64,000 bases of DNA, from assembly GCA_017656255.1 (NCBI GenBank), contig JACDOE010000007.1, positions 62,001-126,000 of the forward strand. The letters are read 5' to 3'. Numbering within the stretch: position 1 is the first letter of the stretch; each line of letters opens with the position of its first letter. Shown piece by piece: positions 8,342 to 17,505 of this stretch. Under the pieces are notes generated by a model. The model did not search any database. It was not told the origin of the DNA and saw only the letters and a program-made list of their open reading frames with translations. Both the position numbers and the translations under genes were made by a program. Origin of the DNA: Bacillaceae bacterium (GTDB taxonomy: Bacteria; Bacillota; Bacilli; JACDOE01).

Positions 8342-9124
8342 GTGTTGTTGATGATTTGTTTTTTTCTATTAGATTATTTGTCCCAAATCTTTCATCCAAC
8401 GGTTAATATTATTGAGGAGCTAACGCCAAATAAGTTTTTCATTCTTTTTCTGTATTTCCTTGTTGGAATGCTCATGGCTATGGAACGGATTATAGAACGA
8501 CCTGTAAAATTTGATTTTAAGAGTTTTCAATTTAAACACTTCATTTTGATTAGCATACCTGCTCTCATATTGGTTTTATATAACCTTATTTACAAATTTG
8601 TACCAGATTTTTTATTTTATCTTATTTTTAATCGTTATCTTTTCATTAGCAAACTTTCTTCTCTTTTGTTAGGGTATGTGATCATCGCCTCGTTTGAAAA
8701 AGTTGAAACACAAGTTAGAAGGTCTCAACAAATTATGGCAGGGATTTTTTTGATAACTGTCATTATAATGTCAAAAATAATTCAGGAACTGATGGAATTT
8801 GCTAATTACAATTACCAGTATGGTGAGTATATTGTTTTTACCCATGTTATAATGTTTTTGTTTGCTGGGGTTATTCTTGGAATATATTCGTTTGCCGCGG
8901 AAAAGCGACTATCAGGTTCCTGGAAAGTAAATGGAATAAAATTGATGATTATCGGTATTCCTTCTTTTTATTTTGGATTGTATCAACACTTTGCTTATTT
9001 ATTACCCTTTAATCTGCCAGTCGTTAATTATGATATATTTGAACTGCTATCAACACTCCTGTTTGGATATAGTGTTATGTCTTCTTTTCAAAAAATTAGA
9101 AGTACCGATAATGAGGATGATTAG
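8342..9124 (+). CDS. Polytopic membrane protein with an internal duplication
   Basis: 260 residues with about eight hydrophobic helices and no recognised family. The two halves are alike: residues about 30-125 end in LSSLLLGYVIIASFEKVE, and about 155-255 end in LSTLLFGYSVMSSFQKIR, each preceded by a similar run of helices. The first listed start is GTG 8342, but no ribosome site lies near it. GGGAGGG at 8294-8300 is 8 nt from an in-frame ATT at 8309, which would add the basic lead LKILKYIFYI. The true start may therefore be non-canonical and upstream. A+T-rich, last gene of the island. Function unknown. Confidence 0.6.
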   Translation: MLLMICFFLLDYLSQIFHPTVNIIEELTPNKFFILFLYFLVGMLMAMERIIERPVKFDFKSFQFKHFILISIPALILVLYNLIYKFVPDFLFYLIFNRYLFISKLSSLLLGYVIIASFEKVETQVRRSQQIMAGIFLITVIIMSKIIQELMEFANYNYQYGEYIVFTHVIMFLFAGVILGIYSFAAEKRLSGSWKVNGIKLMIIGIPSFYFGLYQHFAYLLPFNLPVVNYDIFELLSTLLFGYSVMSSFQKIRSTDNEDD

Positions 9125-9164
9125 CCATTAAAATGTCGCGAACTCTTTTTAGAACGCTGGCTTC

Positions 9165-10577
9165 TTATCTGTTCGAAAATGGAACATCACCACCGTCATT
9201 CTTCGGATCCTCAAGGCGGTATTTTTTTATTTTCTGATACAGACTGGCCCGGGAAATCCCCAGCTTCCGGGCAGCCGCACTCTTGTTGCCGTACGTCTCC
9301 TTCAGCGCCTGCCGGATCCGTTCCTGTTCCAGCCGTTCTTTTTCACTGTGCAGGGTGTCCAGCTGCAGTGCTTGCCCGGATTCCGGATACAGAAACTCCG
9401 GCACATCCTGCATGGTAATATGCCCGGTATCGCTTAAAATGGTCAATCGCTCAATCACGTTGCGCAACTGGCGGATGTTGCCCGGCCAGTCATAATTCAG
9501 AAACGCAAGCATCACATCGGAATTGAGGATGGGAATCGGCTTTTCGTACTTGTCGGCAAACTCCCGCAGAAACACCTGCACCAGTTCCGGAATATCCTCG
9601 GACCGCTGGCGAAGCGCCGGCAATTTCAGAGAAATCACATTCAGGCGGTAAAACAGGTCTTCACGAAACGCCCCCCGTTGGATTTTCTCCTCCAGGTTCT
9701 GGTTGGTGGCGGCGATGATCCGGACGTTGATCTCACGGGGGGTGGTACCGCCCACCCGGTAGAAAACCTGTTCCTGCAACACCCGAAGCAGCTTCACCTG
9801 CATGTCGAAGGGCAGATCGCCCACCTCATCCAGAAACAGCGTTCCCCCGTCGGCCAGTTCCAGCTTTCCGGCTTTTCCCTTTTTGTTGGCGCCGGTGAAC
9901 GCGCCTTCCTCATAGCCGAACAACTCACTTTCAAACAGCGCTGCGGGAATGGCCCCGCAATTAATCGGCACAAAGGGATGTTCCCGGCGCCGGGAACTTT
10001 TGTGTATCGCCCGCGCAAACACCTCTTTTCCCACGCCGCTTTCTCCGGTGATGAGGATTGTCGCATCGGTTCCCGCTACTTTTTTCGCCATCTCGATGCT
10101 CTGCCGGATGGGTTCACTGTGCCCTTTAATATGAAAAAATGGATCTTCTTCGGCAGCCCCGGTCATCTCTTTTTTCAATTTGTCCAGTTCCATCGACGTC
10201 TCCGAAAGTTCTTCATTCAATCTAACAATCTGGCTGACGTCCTGTTCCAGGGAAATCGCCCCGATCAACTGCCCCTGATCATCATATACTGGAGTAGAAT
10301 TGATGATTACGTGGGTATTGGGCTGCGGCGTATGATACAGGGAAAAAACAGGCTGACGCGTTTTCAGTACTTTGAGCACCATCAGATCCTCTTCCCGGAA
10401 AAATTCCTGGATTTTGCGTCCCAGAATCTTCTGTTGTGGAATGCCGTAATATTTTGCGGCCGCCTCGTTCCACCCGATCACCGTACATTCCGTATCAATC
10501 ATGGTCACCGCATCATGGGTGACATTTAACAGGTAGGCCAGAAATCCCCGTGCATTTGGGTCCGGCATCTGATTCAT
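9165..10577 (-). CDS. PAS-AAA+-Fis sigma-54-dependent activator (RocR-like)
   Basis: 470-residue enhancer-binding protein. A PAS sensor covers residues about 10-120 ([22 protein letters not shown]). The AAA+ domain has Walker A GESGVGKE near 176, the sigma-54 contact loop GAFTGA near 224, Walker B GGTLFLDE and the arginine-finger region [12 protein letters not shown] Fis-type helix-turn-helix ([23 protein letters not shown]) lies near 430. It is transcribed away from fadM-rocA, whose promoter is a -24/-12 type, so it very likely activates them in response to proline or a breakdown product, as RocR does for arginine genes. RBS GGAGGAGG precedes the ATG. Effector unproven. Confidence 0.88.
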   Translation of the reverse strand: MNQMPDPNARGFLAYLLNVTHDAVTMIDTECTVIGWNEAAAKYYGIPQQKILGRKIQEFFREEDLMVLKVLKTRQPVFSLYHTPQPNTHVIINSTPVYDDQGQLIGAISLEQDVSQIVRLNEELSETSMELDKLKKEMTGAAEEDPFFHIKGHSEPIRQSIEMAKKVAGTDATILITGESGVGKEVFARAIHKSSRRREHPFVPINCGAIPAALFESELFGYEEGAFTGANKKGKAGKLELADGGTLFLDEVGDLPFDMQVKLLRVLQEQVFYRVGGTTPREINVRIIAATNQNLEEKIQRGAFREDLFYRLNVISLKLPALRQRSEDIPELVQVFLREFADKYEKPIPILNSDVMLAFLNYDWPGNIRQLRNVIERLTILSDTGHITMQDVPEFLYPESGQALQLDTLHSEKERLEQERIRQALKETYGNKSAAARKLGISRASLYQKIKKYRLEDPKNDGGDVPFSNR

Positions 10578-10594
10578 CGGAACCGCCTCCTCCG

Positions 10595-10634
10595 TAGTGT
10601 AAACGATTGTGACACTATCCAGACAGAAATGTCT
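10595..10634. promoter_or_regulatory. Candidate enhancer sites for the sigma-54 activator
   Basis: Inverted repeats TAGTGT-N11-ACACTA (10595-10617) and AGACA-N4-TGTCT (10621-10634) lie about 80-115 bp upstream of the -24 element, a usual place for an upstream activating sequence. They are assigned by position and symmetry only. Confidence 0.4.
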
Positions 10635-10710
10635 ATTTTTTAAACACTTTTCCCTTTTATTATATCGAAAATCAGGGTGATAAGGGGCGTTTTATGCGCC
10701 TAAGAAAAGT

Positions 10711-10726
10711 TGGCATGCCTTTTGCT
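10711..10726 (+). promoter_or_regulatory. Sigma-54 (-24/-12) promoter of fadM-rocA
   Basis: TGGCATGCCTTTTGCT fits TGGCAC-N5-TTGCW, with exactly 10 nt between GG and GC. The start of transcription would be near 10737, leaving a leader of about 60 nt before fadM. Confidence 0.88.
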
Positions 10727-10796
10727 TCTAAATACAGGGTGAAGCCACGTGGCCTGATACTCAACAATTCAATAGTGGTGAGAGGAAGAAAACAAC

Positions 10797-11717
10797 ATGG
10801 AGCAAATATTAAGAAATTTCTTCTTGTTTATGGCGAAAAACCGGACATTGAACCGCGGTGCGAAGAAGTACGGCCTTCGTTTCGGAGCCGGGCGTTTCGT
10901 CGCCGGGGAAACACTTGAATCGGCGCTGTCCGTGATCCGGGAACTGAATCAGCGCGGTATGTCCGTCACCATTGATCGCCTCGGGGAGTTTGTCACCAAT
11001 GAGCAGGAAGCCGTTGAGATGGCTAACCACTGTGTGGAAGCGCTCCACGGGATGGCAGAGGCACAGGTGGACAGTTATCTCTCCCTGAAACTGACCTCCA
11101 TGGGGCTCGACATTTCCCAGGATCTCTGTCTGGACAACATGCGGCGTATACTGAATACCGCCCGTGAATATGGATATTTTGTCCGGATTGACATGGAGGA
11201 TTATGCCCACCTTGAGAGTACACTGGATCTTTATCACCAGTTGCGGGAGGAAGGGTATGACAACGTGGGGCTGGTGATCCAGGCTTACCTGTATCGCAGT
11301 GTCGAAGATGTGGAAGCGCTTTCCAAACTCGGCACCAATCTGCGCCTGGTGAAGGGAGCCTATAAGGAATCTCCGGAAGTAGCCTTCCCGGACAAAAAAG
11401 ATGTGGATGAAAACTTCAAGAAAATCATCGCCATGCAGCTGAAAAGTGGTAATTATGCTGCCGTGGCCACTCATGATGAAGCGATCATCGCCTACACCAA
11501 AAATCTGGTTAAGGAATGGGAAATTCCCCACGACAGGTTTGAATTTCAGATGTTGTTTGGCATTCGCACAGACCTGCAACAGCGGCTGGTTGAGAAAGGA
11601 TACCGCGTCCGCATTTATGTGCCGTACGGGGATGACTGGTATGGCTATTTCATGCGGCGCCTCGCTGAACGGCCGGCCAATGTGGGGTTTGTGCTGAAAG
11701 GCATATTCAAAAAATAG
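10797..11717 (+). CDS. fadM: Proline dehydrogenase
   Basis: FAD-dependent oxidation of L-proline to 1-pyrroline-5-carboxylate, donating electrons to the respiratory chain. The 306-residue single-domain TIM barrel is the monofunctional Gram-positive type (PutB/FadM). The barrel motif RLVKGAYKE lies near 182, [10 protein letters not shown] near 245 and the C-terminal [23 protein letters not shown]-type substrate motif near 275. GTGAGAGGAAG supplies the ribosome site. It is followed 16 nt later by the P5C dehydrogenase, so both steps from proline to glutamate are co-transcribed from the -24/-12 promoter. Confidence 0.93.
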   Translation: MEQILRNFFLFMAKNRTLNRGAKKYGLRFGAGRFVAGETLESALSVIRELNQRGMSVTIDRLGEFVTNEQEAVEMANHCVEALHGMAEAQVDSYLSLKLTSMGLDISQDLCLDNMRRILNTAREYGYFVRIDMEDYAHLESTLDLYHQLREEGYDNVGLVIQAYLYRSVEDVEALSKLGTNLRLVKGAYKESPEVAFPDKKDVDENFKKIIAMQLKSGNYAAVATHDEAIIAYTKNLVKEWEIPHDRFEFQMLFGIRTDLQQRLVEKGYRVRIYVPYGDDWYGYFMRRLAERPANVGFVLKGIFKK

Positions 11718-11733
11718 AAGGAGGAGGACCATT

Positions 11734-13281
11734 ATGCTGGTAGATTTCAGACCCGAACCTTTTACAAATTTTCAGGACGAAGCTAATCGCAGGGCATTTG
11801 AGGAAGCACTGAAAAATGTGGGCAGTCAACTGGGTAAAGAATATCCGATCGTGATTAACGGAGAACGCATTTTCACCGACAAAAAGATCACGTCGGTCAA
11901 TCCGTCCAAAAAGGATGAAATCATCGGTTATACATCAAAGGCCGATCAAGACCTGGCGGAGAAAGCGATTCACGCCGCCGCTGAAAAATTTGAAGAGTGG
12001 AAAAAGGTACGCCCGGAACAGCGTGCCCGTTATCTGTGGAAAGCTGCGGCGATCATGCGCCGGCGCAAGCATGAATTTTCCGCGTGGCTGGTCCATGAAG
12101 CCGGAAAAAGCTGGGCGGAAGCCGATGCGGATACCGCAGAAGCCATTGACTTTCTCGAATTTTATGGAAGAGAGATGGTGCGTCTGTCCCAGCCCCATCC
12201 GCTGACCCGTCTCCCCGGGGAAGATAATGAAATGTACTATATCCCGCTGGGAGTTACGGTAGTCATTCCGCCGTGGAACTTCCCGCTGGCAATCCTGACC
12301 GGGATGACCAGTGCGGCGGTTGTATCCGGTAATACGGTCGTGTTGAAACCGGCCAGTGCCACCACCGTCATTGCTTCCAAGCTCATGGAATTGATGGAGG
12401 AAGCGGGCGTTCCCGCCGGTGTGATCAATCTGCTTCCGGGAAGCGGCAGCGAAGTGGGAGACTTCCTGGTCGAACATCCGCTGACCCGCATGATCAGCTT
12501 TACCGGATCCCGTGAAGTGGGCCTCCGTATTAATGAGCTGGCGGCAAAACGAAGCGACCAGCAGAAGTGGATCAAGCGCGTGATCGCGGAAATGGGCGGT
12601 AAAGATACCATTATTGTCGATAAAGAAGCGGACCTGGATCTGGCCGCTCAAAATATCATGGCCTCTGCCTTCGGATTCTCCGGCCAGAAATGTTCAGCCT
12701 GCTCCCGGGCTGTGGTGCTGGAAGAGGTTTATGATGAGGTGCTGGAACGGGTCGTCGAAAAGACCAAACAGTTGAAAATCGGCGATGTGCGTGAGCCGTC
12801 CACTTACACCGGACCGGTCATTGACGAAAGTGCCCTGAACAAGATTTTAAACTACATTGAGATTGGTAAAAACGAGGGACGCCTGGTGCTGGGCGGTGAA
12901 AAAGGATCGGATGACGGGTATTATGTCAAACCGACCATTTTTGCCGATGTTGACCCGAAAGCCCGCATCATGCAGGAAGAAATCTTCGGTCCCGTCGTTG
13001 CCTTTACGAAAGCGAAAGATTTTGATCATGCGCTGGAAATCGCCAATAATACCGAGTATGGCCTGACCGGCTCCGTCTTTTCTAAGAACCGGGCCAACCT
13101 GGAGAAAGCCCGGGACGAATTCCATGTCGGTAACCTGTACTTCAACCGCAAGTGTACCGGAGCCATTGTCGGGGCCCATCCGTTTGGCGGATTCAATATG
13201 TCCGGTACCGATTCCAAAGCGGGCGGACGCGATTATCTGCTGCTCTTCACCCAGGCCAAGGCGGTTTCGGAGGTTCTGTAA
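11734..13281 (+). CDS. rocA: L-glutamate gamma-semialdehyde (P5C) dehydrogenase
   Basis: Oxidises glutamate semialdehyde, from 1-pyrroline-5-carboxylate, to glutamate with NAD+. The 515 residues match the RocA/PutC length. ALDH motifs are complete: [10 protein letters not shown] near 172, the Rossmann segment FTGSREVG near 250, the general-base glutamate in AEMGGKD near 285 and the catalytic cysteine in [12 protein letters not shown] near 320. [10 protein letters not shown] and the C-terminal [28 protein letters not shown] are typical of the P5CDH class rather than general aldehyde dehydrogenases. GAAGGAGGAGG provides a strong ribosome site. Also called pruA or putC. Confidence 0.94.
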   Translation: MLVDFRPEPFTNFQDEANRRAFEEALKNVGSQLGKEYPIVINGERIFTDKKITSVNPSKKDEIIGYTSKADQDLAEKAIHAAAEKFEEWKKVRPEQRARYLWKAAAIMRRRKHEFSAWLVHEAGKSWAEADADTAEAIDFLEFYGREMVRLSQPHPLTRLPGEDNEMYYIPLGVTVVIPPWNFPLAILTGMTSAAVVSGNTVVLKPASATTVIASKLMELMEEAGVPAGVINLLPGSGSEVGDFLVEHPLTRMISFTGSREVGLRINELAAKRSDQQKWIKRVIAEMGGKDTIIVDKEADLDLAAQNIMASAFGFSGQKCSACSRAVVLEEVYDEVLERVVEKTKQLKIGDVREPSTYTGPVIDESALNKILNYIEIGKNEGRLVLGGEKGSDDGYYVKPTIFADVDPKARIMQEEIFGPVVAFTKAKDFDHALEIANNTEYGLTGSVFSKNRANLEKARDEFHVGNLYFNRKCTGAIVGAHPFGGFNMSGTDSKAGGRDYLLLFTQAKAVSEVL

Positions 13282-13290
13282 ACTTTTCAA

Positions 13291-13326
13291 CCGGGGGGAT
13301 TCCTTTCGGAGGATCCCCTCTTTTTT
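13291..13326 (+). terminator. Terminator after rocA
   Basis: GGGGGATTCC pairs with GGATCCCC (imperfect) around TTTCGGA, followed by CTTTTTT. Confidence 0.8.
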
Positions 13327-13393
13327 ACCATTGCCATATTCTGAATTTTTGTTTAATTTATAACTAACCCTATTAATAAAGGAGTGTGTTGTC

Positions 13394-13507
13394 ATGGAAC
13401 AGGCCGGTCTGACTCCTGCAACCTGGTTCTGGCTTACAGTGCCGATGCCTCTGTTGATTGTATGGGCAATTGTGACTTATGTCAGAGAAGGGAGGCGGGG
13501 TGAGTAA
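13394..13507 (+). CDS. 37-residue membrane protein coupled to putP
   Basis: ATG 13394, 9 nt after AAAGGAG (13378-13384), opens a 37-codon frame ending at TAA 13505-13507. Its stop overlaps the putP start as TAATG. The product has a short polar head (MEQAGLTPATWF), one hydrophobic helix (WLTVPMPLLIVWAIVTYV) and a basic tail (REGRRGE), so the N terminus should lie outside. Tiny membrane partners encoded just ahead of SSS-family symporters are known (YhdT with PanF is a classical case), so a role in assembly or activity of the symporter is likely but inferred. Confidence 0.78.
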   Translation: MEQAGLTPATWFWLTVPMPLLIVWAIVTYVREGRRGE

Positions 13508-15006
13508 TGAACGCTTCTTATGTGACCTTTGTCTTTTATCTGGTGGTACTGCTGGGAATCGGGCTTTATACGTATCGGATGACCAGCACGCTGTCCGATT
13601 ATGTGCTGGGAGGGCGTAAACTAAATAGCTGGGTGGCCGCTTTATCAGCCCAGGCCAGTGATATGAGCGGCTGGTTGCTGCTGGGATTGCCCGGTGCCGC
13701 CTATGCGTCCGGAATGGGGATGTGGAGCATCTGGATTTCCATCGGACTGGCCACGGGAACGATGTTGAACTGGCAATACGTGGCGAAACGGCTACGGCGT
13801 TATACGGAAATTGCCGGAAATTCAATCACTTTATCCGAATATTTCGAAAACCGTTTTCGGGATCAAAGCGGTATTCTGCGTATTATTTCCGCGATCTTCA
13901 TTTTGATTTTCTTTCTGTTTTATACCGCGTCGGGACTGGTTGCCGGCGGTCTGCTGTTTGAAGGGACTTTTCAGATCGATTATCATACCGCGGTGATCAT
14001 CGGGGCGATTGTCATTATCGGATATACCTTTCTCGGCGGTTTTCTGGCGGTCAGCTGGACTGACTTTCTGCAGGGAGCGCTGATGTTTTTCGCACTTATT
14101 ATTGCGCCGATTATATCCATTAATTATATCGGAGGACTGGACGAGCTGTTTGCACGAATCGCAGCGGCCAACCCCGATCTGTTGAATGTGGCCCGTGATG
14201 TGGAGTTTGCCGATGGTGTCTGGCAATCCACCGGAGCACTCAGTGTGGTGGGGATTATATCCGCGCTGGCCTGGGGGCTGGGTTATTTCGGGCAACCCCA
14301 CATTCTGGCCCGTTTTATGGCCATTCGTTCCGACCGGGATGTGCGGAAATCCCGTCTGATCTCCGTCATCTGGGTGGTGATCACCCTGTACGGTGCCATC
14401 ATGGTGGGATTTGTGGGAATTGCGCTGTTCGGAACGGAACAGCCGCTTGAGAATACAGAGACCGTTTTTATCGAAATGGTTCAGATCATTTTTAATCCCT
14501 GGCTCGCAGGTATCCTACTGGCTGCTGTCCTGTCAGCGATTATGAGTACCATTGACTCACAATTGCTCGTTTCTTCGAGTGCCCTGACTGAGGACTTCTA
14601 CCGGAAATTTATCCGGCGCCATGCCTCCCAGAAAGAACTGGTGTGGACCGGGCGGATTGCGGTGTTGGTGATTGCCCTGATCGCCCTGATGCTGGCCTGG
14701 AATGATGAAAACAAGGTGCTGGATCTGGTGGCTTATGCCTGGGCCGGATTCGGGGCCGCCTTCGGGCCTGCGATTCTCTTCTCGCTCTTCTGGAAACGGA
14801 TGACCGGGGCAGGGGCTCTCGCCGGGATGATCTTCGGGGGATTGACGGTGATTCTGTGGAAATACACAGGTTCCAACCTGTATGAAATCGTCCCCGGGTT
14901 TATCTTTTCCTCCATCGGGATTGTGTTGTTCAGTCTGGTGAGCCCGCGGCCGCCTGCGGAGGTGGAAGCAGAGTTTGAGAGGGCGCAGAAACCGATGGAA
15001 TCTTAA
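13507..15006 (+). CDS. putP: Sodium/proline symporter
   Basis: Inner-membrane Na+-coupled symporter of the SSS family, 499 residues and about 13 helices. Sodium-site and signature regions are present: SAQASDMSGWLLLGLPG near residue 46, GGFLAVSWTDFLQG near 178, LGYFGQPHILARFMAIRS near 258 and AIMSTIDSQLLVSSSALTED near 340. These match PutP better than pantothenate or acetate symporters. ATG start overlaps the stop of the small gene before it; AGGGAGG lies within that gene. It follows the fadM-rocA operon but behind a terminator, so it probably has its own promoter. It supplies proline for catabolism or osmoprotection. Confidence 0.92.
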   Translation: MNASYVTFVFYLVVLLGIGLYTYRMTSTLSDYVLGGRKLNSWVAALSAQASDMSGWLLLGLPGAAYASGMGMWSIWISIGLATGTMLNWQYVAKRLRRYTEIAGNSITLSEYFENRFRDQSGILRIISAIFILIFFLFYTASGLVAGGLLFEGTFQIDYHTAVIIGAIVIIGYTFLGGFLAVSWTDFLQGALMFFALIIAPIISINYIGGLDELFARIAAANPDLLNVARDVEFADGVWQSTGALSVVGIISALAWGLGYFGQPHILARFMAIRSDRDVRKSRLISVIWVVITLYGAIMVGFVGIALFGTEQPLENTETVFIEMVQIIFNPWLAGILLAAVLSAIMSTIDSQLLVSSSALTEDFYRKFIRRHASQKELVWTGRIAVLVIALIALMLAWNDENKVLDLVAYAWAGFGAAFGPAILFSLFWKRMTGAGALAGMIFGGLTVILWKYTGSNLYEIVPGFIFSSIGIVLFSLVSPRPPAEVEAEFERAQKPMES

Positions 15007-15026
15007 AAGGGAATCGATTAATGATG

Positions 15027-15053
15027 AAAACCGGGATTCGCTCCCGGTTTTTT
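15027..15053 (+). terminator. Terminator after putP
   Basis: AAAACCGGGA pairs with TCCCGGTTTT across a short loop and is followed by T residues. Confidence 0.88.
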
Positions 15054-15072
15054 CTTTTCCATTTTTTCCACC

Positions 15073-15102
15073 TTGCATCTTTTTCCCCGGTTCGCATATA
15101 CT
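15073..15102 (+). promoter_or_regulatory. Sigma-A-type promoter of the polymerase/YolD operon
   Basis: TTGCAT, 18 bp, TATACT. The LexA box begins 8 nt after the -10, over the expected transcription start. Confidence 0.7.
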
Positions 15103-15110
15103 AGGTTATA

Positions 15111-15124
15111 CGAACATATGTTCG
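15111..15124. promoter_or_regulatory. LexA (DinR) SOS box
   Basis: CGAACATATGTTCG is a perfect match to the Gram-positive LexA consensus CGAAC-N4-GTTCG and overlaps the start region of the promoter. Confidence 0.92.
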
Positions 15125-15157
15125 ATAAAATTCACAATATAGTGAGGGCGAACGGGG

Positions 15158-16390
15158 ATGAAAGACAGAGTGATTTTCCTGGCGGATATGCAGAGTTTTT
15201 ATGCGTCGGTGGAAAAAGGGGATCATCCTGACCTGCGGGATAAACCGGTGATCGTCTCCGGGGATCCGGAGCGGAGGAGCGGGATTATCCTGGCGGCCTG
15301 TCCCATTGCCAAATCATGGGGTGTGGAGACCGCCGAAGCCCTGTGGCAGGCTCAGCAGAAATGTCCCCATGCGGTGGTGGTACGTCCCCGCATGCAGCGT
15401 TACATCGATGTCTCCTGCCAGATCACGGCGATTTTTGAGGAGTTTACCGATCTGGTGGAACCCTACAGTATTGATGAACAGTTCCTCGATGTCACTGGAA
15501 GCCGGCGGCTGTTCGGCGATCCGCTTGCCATGGCACAAAAAGTGCAGCAACGGATCATGGAAAAAACGGGAGTTTACGCCCGGATCGGCATCGGCCCCAA
15601 CAAAGTAATGGCCAAGATGGCCTGCGACAATTTTGCCAAGAAGAACGAAAACGGGATCTTCTGGCTGACCCGGGACAAGCTGGAGACACACCTCTGGCCG
15701 CTTCCCGTCCACAAAATGTTCGGGGTGGGCAGCCGGATGAAGCGTCACCTCAACAACATGGGCATCCGCACCATCGGCCAACTGGCCCGTTTTCCCCTGG
15801 AGAAGCTGAAGCGAAAATGGGGCATTCCCGGGCATATCCTGTGGATGACTGCCAACGGGCTGGATGCCAGTCCGGTCACTCCCGGCACCCACGATACCCA
15901 GAAGGCGGTGGGTCACCAGATGACCCTGCCGCGGGATTATGCCGATGAAAAGGAGATCAAGGTGGTGCTGCTGGAGTTGTCCGAAGAGGTAGGCAGGCGG
16001 GCACGGATGAAGGGATATGCCGGCAAAACCGTCGCCGTCGGGTGCCGCGGGGCCGATTTTGACGTGCCCACCGGTTTTTACCGGCAACAGAAACTGGATG
16101 AGCCGACCAATGACGCAATGGATATTTACCAGGCGGCTTCCCGGCTGTTTGACCGGTTCTGGGACCGGCTTCCCATCCGCAGCATCGGGGTGACCCTGAC
16201 CCAGTTGCAATCCGATGAGGAGTACCAGTTGACCCTTTTTGACAACCAGTATAAAAAGCGGCAGCTGGGCCATACGGTGGACATGATCCGGGAGAAATAC
16301 GGGGCCACTGCCGTGATCCGGGCCGTATCCCTGTTACCCGCAGGCCAGGCACTGGATCGGGCTGAAAAAATAGGAGGGCATTACAAATGA
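15158..16390 (+). CDS. Y-family DNA polymerase (UvrX/YqjW type)
   Basis: 410-residue translesion polymerase. The palm motif FLADMQSFYASVE at residue 7 carries the first catalytic aspartate, and YSIDEQFLD near 104 carries the second acidic pair. The helix-hairpin-helix thumb region (MFGVGSRMKRHLNNMGIRTIGQLARF) is near 190, and the little-finger domain follows. A C-terminal LTLFDN motif (near 364) resembles beta-clamp binding motifs (QLxLF). The LexA box and the overlapping YolD gene match the SOS-induced PolY2/UvrX group rather than constitutive DinB. ATG start; AGTGAGGGCG supplies a modest ribosome site. Confidence 0.9.
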   Translation: MKDRVIFLADMQSFYASVEKGDHPDLRDKPVIVSGDPERRSGIILAACPIAKSWGVETAEALWQAQQKCPHAVVVRPRMQRYIDVSCQITAIFEEFTDLVEPYSIDEQFLDVTGSRRLFGDPLAMAQKVQQRIMEKTGVYARIGIGPNKVMAKMACDNFAKKNENGIFWLTRDKLETHLWPLPVHKMFGVGSRMKRHLNNMGIRTIGQLARFPLEKLKRKWGIPGHILWMTANGLDASPVTPGTHDTQKAVGHQMTLPRDYADEKEIKVVLLELSEEVGRRARMKGYAGKTVAVGCRGADFDVPTGFYRQQKLDEPTNDAMDIYQAASRLFDRFWDRLPIRSIGVTLTQLQSDEEYQLTLFDNQYKKRQLGHTVDMIREKYGATAVIRAVSLLPAGQALDRAEKIGGHYK

Positions 16391-16755
16391 GCCGTGACCG
16401 GTATTTAAAGCGGGGCAATCTGTTGTGGGAGTCGTCGCGGATGATGCTTCCCGAACACCGGGAACAACTGCTGGAAAAAAGGCGTAACGAACGGTGGCAG
16501 GAAGAAAATCCACACGTCGAGCCGGATGAACAGGAACTGGAACGGATGCACGTCCGGTTGAGCCGGGCGGTGGAAGAGAATCGGCCGGTGACGCTGACCG
16601 TCTGGAACCGTAAGCAGGGAAGGCGGCGTCTGCAGGGGATGATTGCCGGGATGAACCTCTCCGCCGGCACCTGCCGGATTCAGACTGATTCCGGGCCGGT
16701 GACCGTTCTTTTTTGCGATATGGTGGAGGTGGATATCGACGATCCGTTTTTCTGA
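16387..16755 (+). CDS. YolD-like protein
   Basis: 122 residues; starts in an ATGA overlap with the polymerase stop, so translation is coupled. It has the YolD features RGNLLWESSRMMLPEHRE near the N terminus and a C-terminal beta-rich domain (VTLTVWNRKQGRRRLQGMIAGMNL...). YolD/YqjX proteins almost always accompany UvrX-type polymerases and are structurally likened to UmuD-type partners; their exact role is unknown. It is expected to be SOS-induced with the polymerase. Confidence 0.88.
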   Translation: MSRDRYLKRGNLLWESSRMMLPEHREQLLEKRRNERWQEENPHVEPDEQELERMHVRLSRAVEENRPVTLTVWNRKQGRRRLQGMIAGMNLSAGTCRIQTDSGPVTVLFCDMVEVDIDDPFF

Positions 16756-16851
16756 TTCGTGTCTTACGGAAACTCCTTCGATCGAAATGGTATAAAATCC
16801 CACTTAGTGGGGAATGATAGCTAAAAAAAGAGTGTAAAGAAGGGGTTTCCG

Positions 16852-17505
16852 ATGTGGAGAAGAAGATCGGGACGGAGAAAAACCTATAAGACACTGGGAG
16901 GCATGATCATCCTGCTGGCGGCCGCCGGTCTGGCAGGCGGTTCCTGGTATCTGTTCGATGCGGCCGGAGCCCGTACGCCGGTACCGGAAGTGGACATGGA
17001 TGTGGAACAGCTTGTCCGGCAGGCGGAAGAAAGGGAAGACGCCTTCCGACAGGTGGACGCCTCGCAGACAGAGATCACCCTGAAAAAAGTATATGTATGC
17101 GGGGTGGAAAGTGAACAGACCGTCTATGGCCCGCCGGGTGCGGATGACGAAACGATTTTACAGGAGTATCCGGACTGGCAGCTGGTATCCCGTGAGGGGA
17201 ATCGGGTGCTCTTGCAACAACAGATCAATGATATTTCACCGCTGTGCAAAGAGAACGGTTATTTCGGCCTGACGCCGGATCAGATTCTGGCCCTGTTTGA
17301 CGGGCCGCCCGGTGAGGAAAACGTGATTCAGACCTTTTACCAGATCGACACGGAGAAGCTGGAGTCCCGGCTTCCCCGCGAAGAGATTGAAAAGTTGTAT
17401 GAGGGGATTCGGATTCGGGATCTTGCTGAATATTACAGCATCCTTTCCACCTTCGGGGAATATATGCTGCACCAGCCCGGGACTCTGAATCAACCGGAAT
17501 CGTAA
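16852..17505 (+). CDS. bofC: Bypass-of-forespore-C protein
   Basis: BofC is exported from the forespore into the intermembrane space, where it restrains the SpoIVB protease that triggers sigma-K activation. The 217-residue protein begins with a basic segment and one signal-anchor helix (MIILLAAAGLAGGSWYLF). The C-terminal BofC domain is clear: NDISPLCKENGYFGLTPDQILALFDG near 125, then VIQTFYQIDTEKLESRLP and LYEGIRIRDLAEYYSILSTFGEYM. Lying between yebC and ruv genes, it keeps the B. subtilis order despite inserted genes on both sides. ATG start with AAAGAAGGGG. A hairpin TCCCAC-TTA-GTGGGGA lies in its leader. Confidence 0.9.
   Translation: MWRRRSGRRKTYKTLGGMIILLAAAGLAGGSWYLFDAAGARTPVPEVDMDVEQLVRQAEEREDAFRQVDASQTEITLKKVYVCGVESEQTVYGPPGADDETILQEYPDWQLVSREGNRVLLQQQINDISPLCKENGYFGLTPDQILALFDGPPGEENVIQTFYQIDTEKLESRLPREEIEKLYEGIRIRDLAEYYSILSTFGEYMLHQPGTLNQPES

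Noticed and set aside
15314-16273. A 319-codon minus-strand frame opposite the Y-family polymerase
   Set aside because: Shadow of the real gene; composition is atypical and no ribosome site or family match is seen.
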